Of a stretch of DNA of 64,000 nt, positions 1-11,052 are shown one piece after another; positions within the stretch are counted from its first letter, which is position 1, and every line of letters starts with the position of its first letter. Made by a program: the position numbers and the translations under genes. The stretch spans positions 50,351 through 114,350 of the forward strand of contig JAAVTG010000376.1 of NCBI GenBank assembly GCA_011947345.1. Direction: 5' to 3'. This DNA comes from Phytophthora quininea (lineage: Eukaryota; Oomycota; Peronosporomycetes; Peronosporales; Peronosporaceae). Below the pieces are notes generated by a model. The model saw nothing but the letters and a program-made list of their open reading frames with translations. It searched no databases and was not told the DNA's origin.

Positions 1-1
1 G

Positions 2-100
2 GTGGTGGTCATTAACATCAGTGGCCGTGGCGATAAGGACATGCTGCAGGTGGCCAAGGAGCTCGGCGTCAACCTGGACGACGACCTCACCGACAACTAA
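2..100 (+). CDS. Tryptophan synthase beta subunit, C-terminal end (partial)
   Basis: Only the last 32 codons are in the window; the frame is open from base 2 to the TAA at 98-100. The segment reads VVVINISGRGDKD, which matches the conserved C-terminal strand of the PLP-dependent beta chain (VV..SGRGDKD), followed by MLQVAKELGV. The enzyme joins indole and serine to make tryptophan. In oomycetes and fungi it is often fused behind the alpha domain, but the fusion state cannot be judged here. The family assignment rests on this one motif. Confidence 0.75.
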   Translation: MVVINISGRGDKDMLQVAKELGVNLDDDLTDN

Positions 101-282
101 GTTAGCAAAAACGAAAAACTAACAAACAAAATGAGTTGCATTAACAACAGAGCTAATGTAATCGCCCTTCATGCAAAGAATGGGGAGTACCTGAGTAGAT
201 TCCTGCTAGTAGTAAAAAAATTGTGGCTTTCGGAAACGCGTCCGTCGGTCCTGCAAAATAATCATGTGGTGCCCTGGTCGAC

Positions 283-1429
283 TTAATGCTGGCGCCTCGG
301 AGTGCTCGGCGATGACCCAGACGCGTTGATGCCGTTGGTGTCATCCTCATCGAGATAGCTGCCGTCTGGGATCGGTTCGTAACCGTCCTTGGAGCTCTCT
401 GCGTCATCGGAGCTCTTCCCCCACAATGTATAGAGCAGGAAATACAGCACGAAGATCTCCACGAGATGCTTTGAGGCCACAAACAGCCACCACCACTTGG
501 ACTCGAGATACGCGCCTGCTCGATGGAAATGTGCGAGACTCACGATCGAGTACACCAAGAAGACTGCGTTGGCGAGGAGGAAGAAGGCGCAGATGGACGT
601 GGCCCAGTTCACCGCCTTGATTCGGTCCGTTGTGTCGATCTGACTCACTTCCAAGAAGGCCTGCAGCACTGTCTTCATCCTGAATGAGTACACCAACACC
701 GCTGCCAGAGATCCCAGCGCCAACAAACACATGACAACGTCGTCATAAATCATGAGCCAGTACGAGTCCTCCTTCTTGGCCATGAATACCGCGAAGCCTA
801 TCGCCTGGATCGCCATAATCGCCGCCAGCACAAAAAGAAAAGCCTTAACGGGTGGGAGCGCACACTTTCGTGTGTAAAGAGCCTCCTCAGCATGTCGGCC
901 CAGAAGACGACGATGAGCACGAAAACGCTGTAGAGCAGGAAGGACCCCAGCAACTCCACAGCTTCCGCCACCAGGAATTGCACCCAGCCGTCGTCGCCTG
1001 CCATGAGCCTTGAAGGCTCCACCAGCACTGACTGCACCCCATAAGGAGTGGCGAACCACACCACGCGCGTCAATGCAGACAGCCCCATGAGCAAGTAGAA
1101 GCCGAGCGTCGCAGCCTGGCGGGACGGCGACTGCGCGTGCATGGCGAATGCCCATAAGGAGAAGAAGCAGGCGACTCCATACGCCACAGCCAGTGCCGTG
1201 TCCACTTGGCGGTAGCGGAACTCGAGGTGGATCAACGGGGCTGTCGTGGCAACAATTAAGATCAGGAGATACGTTAGTAAAAGGGCAGGTAGCGTCCGAA
1301 CCGCCGTGAATTAGAGGCAGATTCCGATACGGGAAGAAAGAGGAGAAGGAGGCGGAGAAGTGGATGTATGGGGGACGTACCATGAGTGCCGTCGTCGAGC
1401 GGCAGCGTCGCCGCGCTGGCGTCCGTCAT
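283..1429 (-). CDS. THH1/TOM1/TOM3-like seven-helix membrane protein
   Basis: The start is ATG at 1429. Exon 1 is 1381-1429 (MTDASAATLPLDDGTH). A 140-base GTACGT...CAG intron covers 1241-1380, and exon 2 runs from 1240 to the TAA at 283. The protein has about seven hydrophobic segments, beginning with TALAVAYGVACFFSLWAFAM and ending with ASKHLVEIFVLYFLLYTLWG. A Ser/Asp-rich, probably cytosolic tail follows (YEPIPDGSYLDEDD). Topology and loops fit the THH1/TOM1/TOM3 group of plant and protist membrane proteins, whose biochemical role is unclear. The frame breaks once near 862-866 (minus strand CACCCG); one extra C restores RSHPVKAFLFVLAA. A generic seven-helix receptor is the alternative. Confidence 0.6.
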
Positions 1430-2293
1430 GATCGGAGAGTGGAATGCGTTTCTAATACCAAAATTGAGCAAAACCCTCTAATGAGGAAGGATACGGTATG
1501 TATCCTAAGATGGATACACTTTCATGCTGTTGAAGCTCGAGGCGTTTGTCGGAGAAGCACCTCGGCCGTTCTCAGGGCAGGGCCAGGAAGCAACAGGCTA
1601 CTTCTGTAGGTAGGTAACGCTCGTGGTGCAGGACTTGCTGGACTGTTTTTTCAGTGACGAAAACACCAGTGAAGAGAACCGTGCCCTTGGTGTCGTGGGG
1701 GCATCATTGTTTATCATCGTCGCGATGTGGTGGTCCGACGCCACGATGGACGTGAGCGTGCTGTTGTGCATGTGCTCGGCCGCTCCAGAGAGCTTGCTTC
1801 CGATGGCATCGGGCAGTTATCTCGACTAAAACTGCTGCGATACGTTCGGAAGCGAACTGGCAACGATAATGGAGACCTTGGCGTCGAGACCCTCAGCCAC
1901 TGGATGCCAGCGACTGCAACAAGTCCCTTATCCACCGCTGTCGCTGCGTCATCCGCAGCGCATAAGAAGCCGACCATTAAACGAATGAGATTTGCGTTTA
2001 TTGCTTCGCATTAGGTGCTTGCAACTTCCTTTCAGTTGCAGGCGTCTCGACAAAACGCTTACTACTAACTTTGCCGGTCTGAACTCGGTCGGTGAATAAC
2101 TTAAATACGCCGCACACGCTCGCGCCACCCCCAGCGACAACAAATTGGTCGAAGGCACAGACGTCGCTTGGGTGGGGATGGCGCGGATGATGAAGACGCC
2201 TGCAACTTGGGCGATGAACTTGAGCGTGGGCGTGGCCGTCACATCTACTACGCTAGGTACCGCAGCGCGGTATGTGGAATGGAGATCCGGACC
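1430..2293. other. Intergenic stretch, no supported gene
   Basis: Several ORFs of 60-115 codons lie here on both strands. None shows a domain, signal peptide, compositional bias or intron structure that I recognise. It separates the 5' end of the THH1/TOM1-like gene from the 3' end of the PH-domain gene. Confidence 0.4.
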
Positions 2294-3166
2294 TTACTCG
2301 AACGCGTTGCTTAGCGCCTCCATCCACAGGTGCATCTCGTCCTGCGACCTTGCCTTGCACGTGAGGTTCTTGGTGATCTTGCCAGCCGACGTGGCCACAG
2401 CAAACTCGCAGGTGGCCTCGCTGATCTTCTCGGCATGCGTCACGTACGCGCGGCTGAGCGGCACGGCCCACGCGTCCTCCGTGTCGTAGACGGTAAACAT
2501 GTTGCCCTGCATTACGCAGAAGCGCGGTCGCTTGATTTCCTGTCGCCGACCTCGAGCCAGCCGCTCTTGTCGACGATATTGCACTGCAAGTCGAGCTCCG
2601 AATCCGAGTAGCCCGCAGAGAGCGTCGAGGACGCGGTGCTCGTCGTGCTCGTGTTAAGCGACTCCTGACGCTTAGCCAGCGCTGCTGCCTCGTTGAGCCT
2701 GTCCACCCACTGCCTGCAGAGCGTCTCGTTCTTGGCGCGCACGTCGATGATCTTGCCGCTGACGGCGTACACCTTGAACGCAATCTTGCTCTTCTGCGAG
2801 GTCTCGACGTGGGCCACGCGCACGGCGCCAGCCGGCGTAGACTCGCTCTTAGTCGTGAACATGTTGTCTCCTGGAATGGGCATGAGCGAGCTCGGACACG
2901 AACTGGTCCGTCGGGAACGTGTCGTAGTACGTGAGCAGTGCGCCGTCCAGCACAAAGTGCTGGTTGCGCCACTTGGAGAAGCGGCCCGACTTCATCCAGA
3001 GCCAGCCGTGGAATTTCTCGCCCGACGACTTGCGGCCAAAGTGCATGGCCGAGCCCTGCGTGCTCTGCACGAGCATCTCGATGTCCACGTTCAAGCCCGG
3101 GATGCTCATGCCGTTGCGACTGCGCGCCCGACGCGACGGACCCGCCGAGTTGCTGCGATGGTTCAT
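2294..3166 (-). CDS. PH-domain protein, tandem PH domains
   Basis: Start ATG is at 3166 (MNHRSNSAGPSRR); an in-frame TTG lies three codons upstream. A first PH domain begins at GWLWMKSGRFSKWRNQHFVL and LLTYYDTF, and continues in another frame as KSKIAFKVYAVSGKIIDV and the closing helix ETLCRQWVDRLNEAA. A second begins at KSGWLEVGD, continues with KRPRFCVMQGNMFTVYD and ends in DEMHLWMEALSNAFE. PH domains bind phosphoinositides or proteins at membranes. Two frame changes occur. The one near 2546 (minus GACAGGAAATC) is repaired by one extra G; the one near 2885 needs one base removed or two added. The gene is probably intact in the organism. Confidence 0.75.
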
Positions 3167-3459
3167 GCCAAACAAGCGCGTGGGTTTCTCTTCTGGACCT
3201 GTGGGAAATCTCCTGAGTCGACCTGTAAGTCCCGAAGCGTCCGAGTGCGATTCCTCGCCTTCTTGTGCGCGACGCGGTCTCTGCCAAAGTGTGTGCTGCC
3301 GATGCTGCGGGGAAAGTCAGCCAGGTAGCCGGTCCGAACAGCCCTAGTCTCTCCGCGAGCAACGATTTGCGAACTGCTACTATACAAACGGCAAGTCTGT
3401 TCTGGCGCGATTTAGCAACCGTTGAATTGGCCCATCTGAACCGCTTTGACTCGCGCAGA

Positions 3460-3949
3460 CTATAGAAGAATCGGCGCGAAGAAATTAGCGTAGGTTTTGA
3501 CGTCCTCGATGGAGACTTTCGCGTCGCCGCATTGACGGCGGCAGCAACTTTCCTGCTTCTGGTCCTGAGTCGTGGTCCAGTATTGCTGCGACAGCAGCTT
3601 GTTTGCAGCGCCTGCTGCTAATAAGAGAGACTTTCCTCCTGGGGAAACGGCAGAGGTGGCTTTCAACGCCATTGCTTTTCGGACTTGCTCAGCGACGAAA
3701 ACGCCGTTGCCGCCATGGTGTGATCCACCCAGCTGGGGCTTGGCGCCGCGAGCGCCCTATGCAAAGGCACGTAGGCGCGAGTAATGAATCGCTGCGCGTC
3801 GGCCGCTTCCCTGGGAAGGCTCTCATCTCGGCGCGAATCGCGCGTGACACCTTGTCCTCAGGCGATCCGTCAGCAAGGGCCGAACACAGCCCGGAAAAGG
3901 TGCGCGGCTTGCCCACGTCCAGCGTAAAAGAGGGGGCCGTCTCGGTCAT
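3460..3949 (-). CDS. Hypothetical protein (weak)
   Basis: The N-terminal frame from ATG 3949 reads MTETAPSFTLDVGKPRTFSG and VSRAIRAEMRAFPGKRP. A second frame covers AKPQLGGSHHGGNGVFVAEQ, VRKAMALKATSAVSPGGKSL and EDVKTYANFFAPILL, ending at 3460. The two segments need a frame change or a short intron near 3755. Composition looks coding, but I recognise no domain. The start could lie upstream, since the frame is open to 4093. The opposite strand also carries open frames, so this stays tentative. Confidence 0.3.
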
Positions 3950-4607
3950 AGCGCCGCCCAAGTGGACCTCGTGGGGGTCGGTCCCCGCACTGCAAGATTG
4001 CAAGTCACGGCGGGGCCAGCGGCTTTGGACACAGAGCCCGCGCGTCTGTGCGTGCGATTTGCAAGCTTCAGAAGTGTCAAACTTGGCCTGCAACGGTTTT
4101 CGTCGCCATCGTCCGACCCTTTTGGAGCAAGGTGGACGTTCAATGAAGGCGCCAGCACGGCGCGTTTAACGAACCGATCGACGACGCGGAACTAGCGCAT
4201 GTCGGCAGCAGCTTGAAACGATGCGTTCCGACACTGCTGACTGAGCCCTTGAGTGTCAATTGTGATCGTCAGTTTGCCAACTTTTCCTCTGCATCTTAGT
4301 TTTGGCGGCAAGTACACATGTAGCCATCTTCAAGAATAAGCACTTCAACATGTGTCACCTTCCTTTGACTCATTTGCCTCCAAGCAGCCAAACGGAACTC
4401 CACCTGCTTCGGAGACTTGTCGTGCCTGACACCTCTACACAGCTGAAACCGAGTCATTAAGGTTGCCACCCTCCGTGAGCTGCCGCCTGCTGCTGCAAAC
4501 ATCTTGCCCCAGCGTGTGGGTCGGTCGGACCATTCGTCGGCCATGCAGAGACAGCGCCGCGGAGTCGTGGGCTGCACCAACCTGCCTGTGCTCACCCACC
4601 ATTGTGA
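3950..4607. other. Intergenic, no clear gene
   Basis: Short overlapping ORFs on both strands show no recognisable features. Part may be the 5' end or untranslated leader of the EF-hand-like gene that follows. Confidence 0.35.
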
Positions 4608-5886
4608 GGCCCAAGCCAGCGCTCGCCATCTGCACCGCCAGCCGCCTCAGCCAAGAGGCACTCGGGATACGACGGAAGTCACGCAGGACACAAAATTCAA
4701 GCGAGGTCCCAAGCACCGAGACAAATTCAAGCTGCCGCAGGTATCATCGACCGGTGGAACGGACAAACCTCTCGGGGACAGTGCGGGCCCAAGCGCAAGC
4801 TCTCGACGCCCGAGCCACAGCTTTCCGAACACGAGCAGGCCGAGGTAAGTTGGTTGCAGTGATTTGCTGCTGGATTGAGAACTGACTGCACCAAGCCGGG
4901 AAAACTAAACTGTGTTTGCGTTCTATACGCCACGATGATGTTGTTTAGCACGTGCTCTCGGCCTCAATTGCGACGCACGAATGTGCGTCCAAATCCTTCA
5001 AGCATGAATATTGGTACACGAGTCCCGTCGGATTCGGCTCGAAAAAGTCGGTGCTGCTGTCGGCGCTCAAAGCTCGAGACCCAGGAGGATCCGGCGTCAT
5101 CACGTGCCAGCAGCTCGTCGAGGCGTTGCAAGCAACCAACTTTGGTCTGAGCGAGTTCCAAGCTCGCTCGCTCTTGACCGACTACGATGCTCGGCTCAAC
5201 GTTGATGACGCCGCCAAACTACCTTACCGCAGCTTTGTCAACCACCTCCAGCTACCTGATGATCGTTCAAACCAACCTGCACAAGACCCGACCATCTACT
5301 ACCAGGAAAGCTACGTAAATCGTGTGCGAGCTCATGCTGCCCACCTCCTCGAGACGATTGCAGTTAGCAACGCATCCGAAGTCGAGCCTGCTGTTGTTTT
5401 GCCTCCTGTTGCCAACGCCAAAACAAGTCCACCTCGAAACGATGGTGCGGTTCAACTTGCTCTATCGTTGCTATCGTCAACTCATGGCATGCTTTGTTGT
5501 CTTGCAGACGTAGATCGTTTGTCCTTCGAGTTCGACAAAGAGCGCAAGCAGCGCCGAGCAGAAGCCAGGTCTCGAATCTTGCTGGCTCATATCAACAGAA
5601 TCGAGGAGTTTTCACGGCATCAACAGCAGGTTGCCCAACAGCACGAAACCTTGAGGCTGGCAGCCAAAGCTTTACATCGGCACGCTCACTTTGAGCATGC
5701 ACTCGAAGAGGTAAGCAGCTCTCTACACAGTTCTTCGCGTGTTGCTCACAAAGCTTTGGAAATCTGCAGGAGAATCGGCGACTGCGTATTGCCCAGCGAG
5801 ACGGCAAAGGGCTCCTCCGCTCTCCGACCGCCCAGATGCACCGCAACGTCAGCAAAGACTCCATGTTCTCTGTCGAGCCCTTGTAA
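4608..5886 (+). CDS. EF-hand-like protein, four exons, 5' end unresolved
   Basis: Exons read as 4608-4844, 4949-5444, 5508-5710 and 5770-5886. All introns are GT-AG: 104 bases (GTAAGT...TTTAG), 63 bases (GTGCGG...TTGCAG) and 59 bases (GTAAGC...CTGCAG). All junctions keep phase 0, and the protein ends RNVSKDSMFSVEPL. A calmodulin-like helix-loop-helix is visible: SVLLSALKARDPGGSGVITC, QQLVEALQATNFGLSEFQAR, then LLTDYDARLNVDDAAKLPYR. A Gln/Glu/Arg-rich helix follows (DKERKQRRAEARSRILLAHI), typical of EF-hand proteins linked to cytoskeleton or flagella. No ATG occurs in frame in exon 1 after the stop at 4605-4607, so an upstream exon or frame error is likely. The loop residues are not canonical, so calcium binding is uncertain. 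Confidence 0.6.
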
Positions 5887-5918
5887 AATCCACAGCTACT
5901 CACAATAACCCCCTCCGC

Positions 5919-8194
5919 TTAGTTGTCATGGCAACCCAAGAGGTCTTTGACGCCGCGACGATTTAGTCGCTGGTGATGTTGCATCAGCCGAAGTCGGCGC
6001 TTGTCACTGATAACCTCGGTCGAATTCTGGTCCAACAACTCTTGCCGAATTTCGTGTTGCAGAGCGTTGAGGATCTCCGTCATCTTTGGTCGGCGTTTGG
6101 GGTCCGAGTCCAGACAGCGTGTGATAAGAGCTCGGCGGCATGGTGAACACATCGGTGGGATTGTCGGCCGCAAGGCTCCTCGAGACACGCCCATCATAAT
6201 GTCAATGGTCGTGTAGTCCTTGGGGAGGTCGTGGTACGGTTCACGTCTGGTCTCGAGTTCTACGAGAATAACACCAAAGCTGTAGCAATCGACTTGCGTA
6301 TCGTACCGTTCTTCGCGAAGAATCTCTGGCGCCAACCAGTACGGAGTGCCTACAATCGTACTGAACAACTTCCCAGGCAGCAATTGCCGCTTTGATTCGC
6401 CAAAGTCCGACACCTTGCATGAATAGGTGCGAGTACACAGCAGGTTTGAAGACTTTAGATCGCGATGCACGAGCGGAGGATCGCAATTGTGCAAGTACGA
6501 GACTCCCTGCGCTACATCGGTAGCGATCTTCAGCAGCGGGTCACTCCAGGTCAGCGTGATCGAACTGTGCAAGAGCGACGACACGTCGCCTCGTTCGAGG
6601 TACTCCATAACAAGACCAACGTTAGACAAGTTGTCGAATGTGGCACCGATGAACAGTACAATGTTCGGGTGTCGAAGGCAAGCCAACAACTCCACCTTAC
6701 TCTTGAAAGCTGCCAGACCTTCGGCCGTCAAACAGGATTGCGCCAACCGCTTGACCACCACATCTGTCTGATGATACTCCCCACCAGAACCTCGCCATTC
6801 GGTGTCTTGGCAATGATTTCTTTTAGTTTGAGGTCCGCAAACGGGATTGCTACTGTCATGAACAGCTCCATGTCGCCAGTGGCACTTAAAGCTCTCTCCA
6901 GAGCTTCCTTTTCGTCTCGAGTCATGAGGTTACGATTCTCGAGCCCGATCTGTTTCACCGACAAGTCCAGCTTCAGCGTCGTGTTAATCCGTTCAGCTCG
7001 CACTTTGGACGCATAAGCCATTCGAGCTGCACGGTCTTCTGAATACGTCGCTGTGAGGGTAAAACAAGTCGGTAGGAACACACACAGGAAGAATAAGAAC
7101 GCCTCGTTACTCATGACGCGTCTGCTTGATGAAATCAGCGGCGTCGCGCCCACAAAGCACAACATTAGCGTCGTAATCCACTCCGCTACAGCCAGCAACA
7201 GCACATGAGTAAAATCCAGCTTCATGGCCACTGCAACGATGCCAGCAAACGCTGCGAGAACCGCCAGCACGCCCATCAACAGCGAGTATGCCAACTTGCT
7301 ATCGTATAGCTGCACCCACGACAACAAGGTCATGTTTTCGACGCCAGATATCTTCATCCACTCCGTGGCATCATACCACGATGTCGGCATGAAGGACTCG
7401 GTACCGCACACGATCCCATTGCCTAAACTCTGCTGCAAGTTTGTCCGCATCCCCATTAGCTCGTGGTGAACAAACACCGCCAACCCAACCGACCAGCACA
7501 AAACAATCAGCGACGCAATGACTTTCCAATGTCTCCGGATGTAGTACACGCCGATCCGCAGTCTCATGGATCCTTCAAAGTATTTCAACGGCAACAACCC
7601 GTAGATCACTGCAAATGGCGCAAAGCCCCAGAGCAGAACCGTCAGGCCGTTGTCATTGGACATGGGCTCGACAAAGCTCACACAGCTCGTCTCTGTAGTG
7701 TTGTCCGTCTCTGACGGCTGCTCTTGTAGCAACGTCGTGAGTAGATCCACCCAGGCAAAGTCGTTGCCCGAGGGAGCGATACACGTGTCTTCAAACCTTT
7801 TAAATAAGAAATAAGCAGCCCCTTCGAAAGCCACAAGCGCCAGCATGAGTCTGCGGGCCACTGGGAAGTCCACAGTGGACGAGTAGAGCTGGTACGACTC
7901 CTCCATGCGCTCGTCGCGGAAGTGGTTGCTCAACAGCTTCAGATCCACGCGAGGGTCCATGTGCGCCTGCCAAGCGGAGGAGCTCGCCCCAGAGAGCAGC
8001 TGAACCCTACTAGGAGTTCTAGAATTCTGTTCATTCGCGTTAGAAGTCGCAGAAGACGACGGAGAAGACGAGCCCGATGGGGAGAACGACTGGTTACGCG
8101 GACTTGGGCGGTTGTCTGGCGTGGCTACGCGCGTGTAGCTGCCGTCCTGGTCCACGTCCGAGCCCTCGGAGACGTCCAGCCGCTGCTCGGCCAT
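5919..8194 (-). CDS. Membrane-anchored TKL-type Ser/Thr protein kinase
   Basis: Start ATG is at 8194 (MAEQRLDVSEGSDVDQDGSY). A Ser/Asn-rich N-terminus is followed by about five or six transmembrane segments (for example VIASLIVLCWSVGLAVFVHH and YSLLMGVLAVLAAFAGIVAV) and a coupling helix (MTRDEKEALERALSATGDME). The kinase domain follows: IPFADLKLKEIIAKTPNGEV, catalytic Lys in VVVKRLAQS, HRDLKSSN, DFGESK and GTPYWLAPEIL. This polytopic head plus C-terminal TKL kinase is typical of oomycete kinomes. The frame breaks once near 6778-6781; one extra G in GTGGGGAGT joins the glycine loop to the catalytic lysine. All catalytic motifs are present, so an active enzyme is likely. The ligand is unknown. 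Confidence 0.85.
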
Positions 8195-8316
8195 CGTAAC
8201 CAGTTTGGTGGAATCGTTTTCTAAACTTTAGATCTGGCACTGATACTTTTTGCGCAAGAGGCGGTCACAAGCCGAGTCAAAAGCGGTCGCCGAGGTTAAC
8301 TAGTAGCGCTCTCGCC
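8195..8316. promoter_or_regulatory. Short divergent intergenic promoter region
   Basis: Only 122 bases separate the start codons of the kinase (minus) and the disordered protein (plus), so both genes must draw promoter elements from this spacer and their own leaders. No individual binding site is called. Confidence 0.45.
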
Positions 8317-9181
8317 ATGACGACGCGGCCGATCCCCATCGGCGGCAGCGGAAGCCAGCGCAGCTCCCCTCTGTCCCGCAGCCCCGACAGCAGCAACCTG
8401 GTGGCCCACTCGCTGCCCGCCGACATGCACCACGTGCACTTGAGCCGCTTCATGATGTCGGCCTCGGGTGCCAGATCCAGCGCCTTGCAGCCGCCACGCG
8501 CTCCACTCGTGGGCTCCATGCCTGAGCCAAATTTCCTGCAACTGGACGGCATGCCCGATCTGTCGCTGCCGCCGCCCGCAGAACGCACAGAGAGCTCTCC
8601 GCCCAGAGCTCCGGCAGTCGTACAGGTGGGTGGAAATGTGTACATTGGCATGTCTAATTGTTGCTTTCTAATTGGGATCAACGGTATTATGTGTCGGCTA
8701 CCGGTGTTTTGAGCAGTTCGCGAGCTCCTGTCCTGGAGACATCGGCTTTTTGAGGCAAGGGAACCCTGTGAGAGGCTCGTGGACGCCGACGCTGCAGCCA
8801 TACCCGTCCGAGCACGAAGATTTCGATCTCTCCAAGTCGCCGGCATTAGCGGCCATGTCGGCGCTGAGAGACAGAGACGCAGCGGCACAGGGCAACGGCT
8901 CGTATAGGTCTTCTTCTAGAGCAGGAGCATCAGCGACGCCCTCTAGACATTACTACGCGTCCGACGAGAGCTCGTCCTATGCGGTGAGCGCAGAGTTGCT
9001 GGAGCGACTGAGCATCACGTCGGAGGAGGAGGAGGACACAGAAGACCGTGACGAGCGCTATCGCGTGCCGGGCTATGATTCACAGGCCCCGGCAGATACG
9101 AGACGGCGGGCCGATCGGCGCGGGTCTTATGGCAGCATGTCGGACGGCGGCGATACGGGCATCTTTGAATTCGACCAATAG
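8317..9181 (+). CDS. Intrinsically disordered protein, two exons
   Basis: Exon 1 is 8317-8625 (MTTRPIPIGGSGSQRSSPLS ... APAVVQ). A 91-base GTGGGT...AGCAG intron covers 8626-8716, and exon 2 is 8717-9181. Phase is 0 on both sides. The product, about 257 residues, is rich in Ser, Pro and Arg and has an acidic patch (SITSEEEEDTEDRDERY) and a short end, TGIFEFDQ. Its pattern, including phospho-site-like SP/RS clusters, suggests a regulatory or scaffold protein, but no fold or family is recognised. It is transcribed divergently from the TKL kinase. Confidence 0.65.
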
Positions 9182-9431
9182 ACTCGACAGGGATTGTGTA
9201 AAATGAACTTCTTCAAGACATACATCAGGGTGCTGAGGCCTGGTTTCATGTGCCTCGATAATAGGAAGTAGCAACACAAGCAATCCAACCCCAAGAGCGA
9301 TTGGGGCAGGCATTGAGAGCAGTAAAAGCCTTCGTGACGACCAACACGAGGGGAATCACATGCAAGATCTCAGCTGCAGAAGCATTCGACCGTCACCGCC
9401 TGGGTTTGAGGAAGCGACTGGCAGGATCGAG

Positions 9432-9808
9432 CTACCGGTAATACAAGACTTTGACAATGGTAAAGATACTGTCGACCAGCGGAAACGAAGTGTATTCGTC
9501 GACATCGTTGGGCGGTAAGAGTTCTTGATCTCTTGTCAAGACACTCGTCTTGTAGTCCTTTAGCTCCCAAGACTCTGGATAGTGCGACGCGATTGCGTGT
9601 GAATGATCAGGGACTTGCGGTTGCCAACACTATTTAATATCCCAGGATCAGCCACAACCAGCTTCCAGCTGTCCTGGAAAACTTCAAAGCGCGTGGAAAC
9701 CTGCAAACTCTTATCCCGCCGCGCTGCCTTCTTCTGCCAGCACTGCCTAGCAAGACAAGAAGTCTGTTCATATCGTGTACGCTGACTCAATGTGGCCTTC
9801 TTGTCCAT
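9432..9808 (-). CDS. Hypothetical protein, frame-broken or spliced
   Basis: The 3' portion reads HAIASHYPESWELKDYKTSV, DQELLPPNDVDEYTSFPLVD and SIFTIVKVLYYR, ending at the TAG at 9432. It looks protein-like and is not a shadow of another gene. The likely 5' portion begins at ATG 9808 (MDKKATLSQRTRYEQTSCLA) and carries TRFEVFQDSWKLVVADPGI in a different frame. An intron or indel near 9640 is needed to join them. No family is recognised. Confidence 0.4.
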
Positions 9809-10030
9809 GGTGTTCGTCGAGCAGAATACTAGTAGGTGACATGTTGAGGGTTAACCGTACAGCATTGAAAATCGGAACCCATGAAAATCCACCCGGCGGG
9901 GCGACGTCAGCGATCCCATTCGATCTTGACTAAGCCTAGTCCACCGTACCCCACATCATCCCTCCCGTACCGCCTATCGTCTCCTCGCTTTTCAAACACT
10001 TCTGAATTCACCTACGAGCTTCCTTCCACG

Positions 10031-11002
10031 ATGCCGATCATGCTGGACGTTCACTTGCTCCACGGACAGCCCGCCGACAGCCCAGAATTGGTCCCGTTCT
10101 CCAAGATGCCTCCAGAACCAGCAAACGATGAGGTGAACAGCGTCGATCGCTGGCAGCAGCTCCGGACGCGGATGCAGACATTGACACGCGGTCTAAAACG
10201 CTGCCGCGGTCGTAGTCTCGACGGAGGTCCGTCTCAAGACGACGCGATGTGTCGAGCATCCATTCTGCACAAAGACTTCTGGCTGGAGGCGCTGGACGAG
10301 CAGCACCGCTACGGATTCCACCTGCGAGCCTTCCACACGGCCTGGAAGACCGAGATGACGCAGACTCGAGCGAGAAGCGACAGCGCTGACGCCTCGTTCT
10401 TCCACTGGCTCGATTACGGCAACGGCAAGCGGTTGGAACTGCCTGAATGCAGCCAGCAGGAGCTGCGAGCCACCAGAGTCGAGTACTGCAATGCCAATGA
10501 ACGCAAAACCTACGAACTCAAGTTTGTTCAAGAAGACAATGATACCGTGCGAGTGCACTACGCGGCATCAGACCTTGTCGTGCATACGGACGAGCGAAGC
10601 AAATGGATCTTCGTAGTAGACCTAGCCGGACGCATGTATCTCGGTCGCAAGCGCAAAGGCCGCTTCCACCACTCCAGCTTCGTGTCGGGTGCTCCTATCT
10701 TCGCGGCGGGTAAAATCATCATCAAACACGGCACTATCGTCGCCATTGAACCTCATAGCGGACACTTCAAGCCGAGTTTGGAGAATCTATCGGCGCTGTG
10801 CGCCATGCTGGCGAACGAGGGCGTGGATATCGACTCCGTCGCCTTTATCAAGCCCAAGAAGTGGACGTGCGAGTGGCCATTCCCTCCGCAACCAGACCTT
10901 GAACTTGAGGACTTTGCTGGCGCTTCGGATACCGAATACGGCGGTGATAGATCCGACGCGGAAGAACCGGAGTTGCTGCTGCCAGCGCCAGAGAATGCGT
11001 AG
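10031..11002 (+). CDS. IQM-family (calmodulin-binding, IQM1-like) protein
   Basis: The chosen start is ATG 10031 (MPIMLDVHLL); the frame is open back to ATG 9881 but that stretch is low-complexity Ser/Pro. A basic segment (LTRGLKRCRGRS) and a helical LHKDFWLEALDEQHRYGFHL precede the conserved IQM domain: FFHWLDYGNGKRLEL, VRVHYAASDLVVHTDERSKW, IFVVDLAGRMYLGRKRKGRF, HHSSFVSGAPIFAAGKIIIK and AIEPHSGHFKPSLENLSAL. In plants IQM proteins bind calmodulin and act in stress signalling. Here no clear IQ motif is visible, only the basic region. The tail is acidic (DTEYGGDRSDAEEPELLL). Single exon; its 3' end lies 50 bases from the convergent RRP8 gene. Confidence 0.8.
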   Translation: MPIMLDVHLLHGQPADSPELVPFSKMPPEPANDEVNSVDRWQQLRTRMQTLTRGLKRCRGRSLDGGPSQDDAMCRASILHKDFWLEALDEQHRYGFHLRAFHTAWKTEMTQTRARSDSADASFFHWLDYGNGKRLELPECSQQELRATRVEYCNANERKTYELKFVQEDNDTVRVHYAASDLVVHTDERSKWIFVVDLAGRMYLGRKRKGRFHHSSFVSGAPIFAAGKIIIKHGTIVAIEPHSGHFKPSLENLSALCAMLANEGVDIDSVAFIKPKKWTCEWPFPPQPDLELEDFAGASDTEYGGDRSDAEEPELLLPAPENA

Positions 11003-11052
11003 TGTAGTGTTTCGTGTGTATTTATTGACAATGGACCTGGAATAAACGTATC

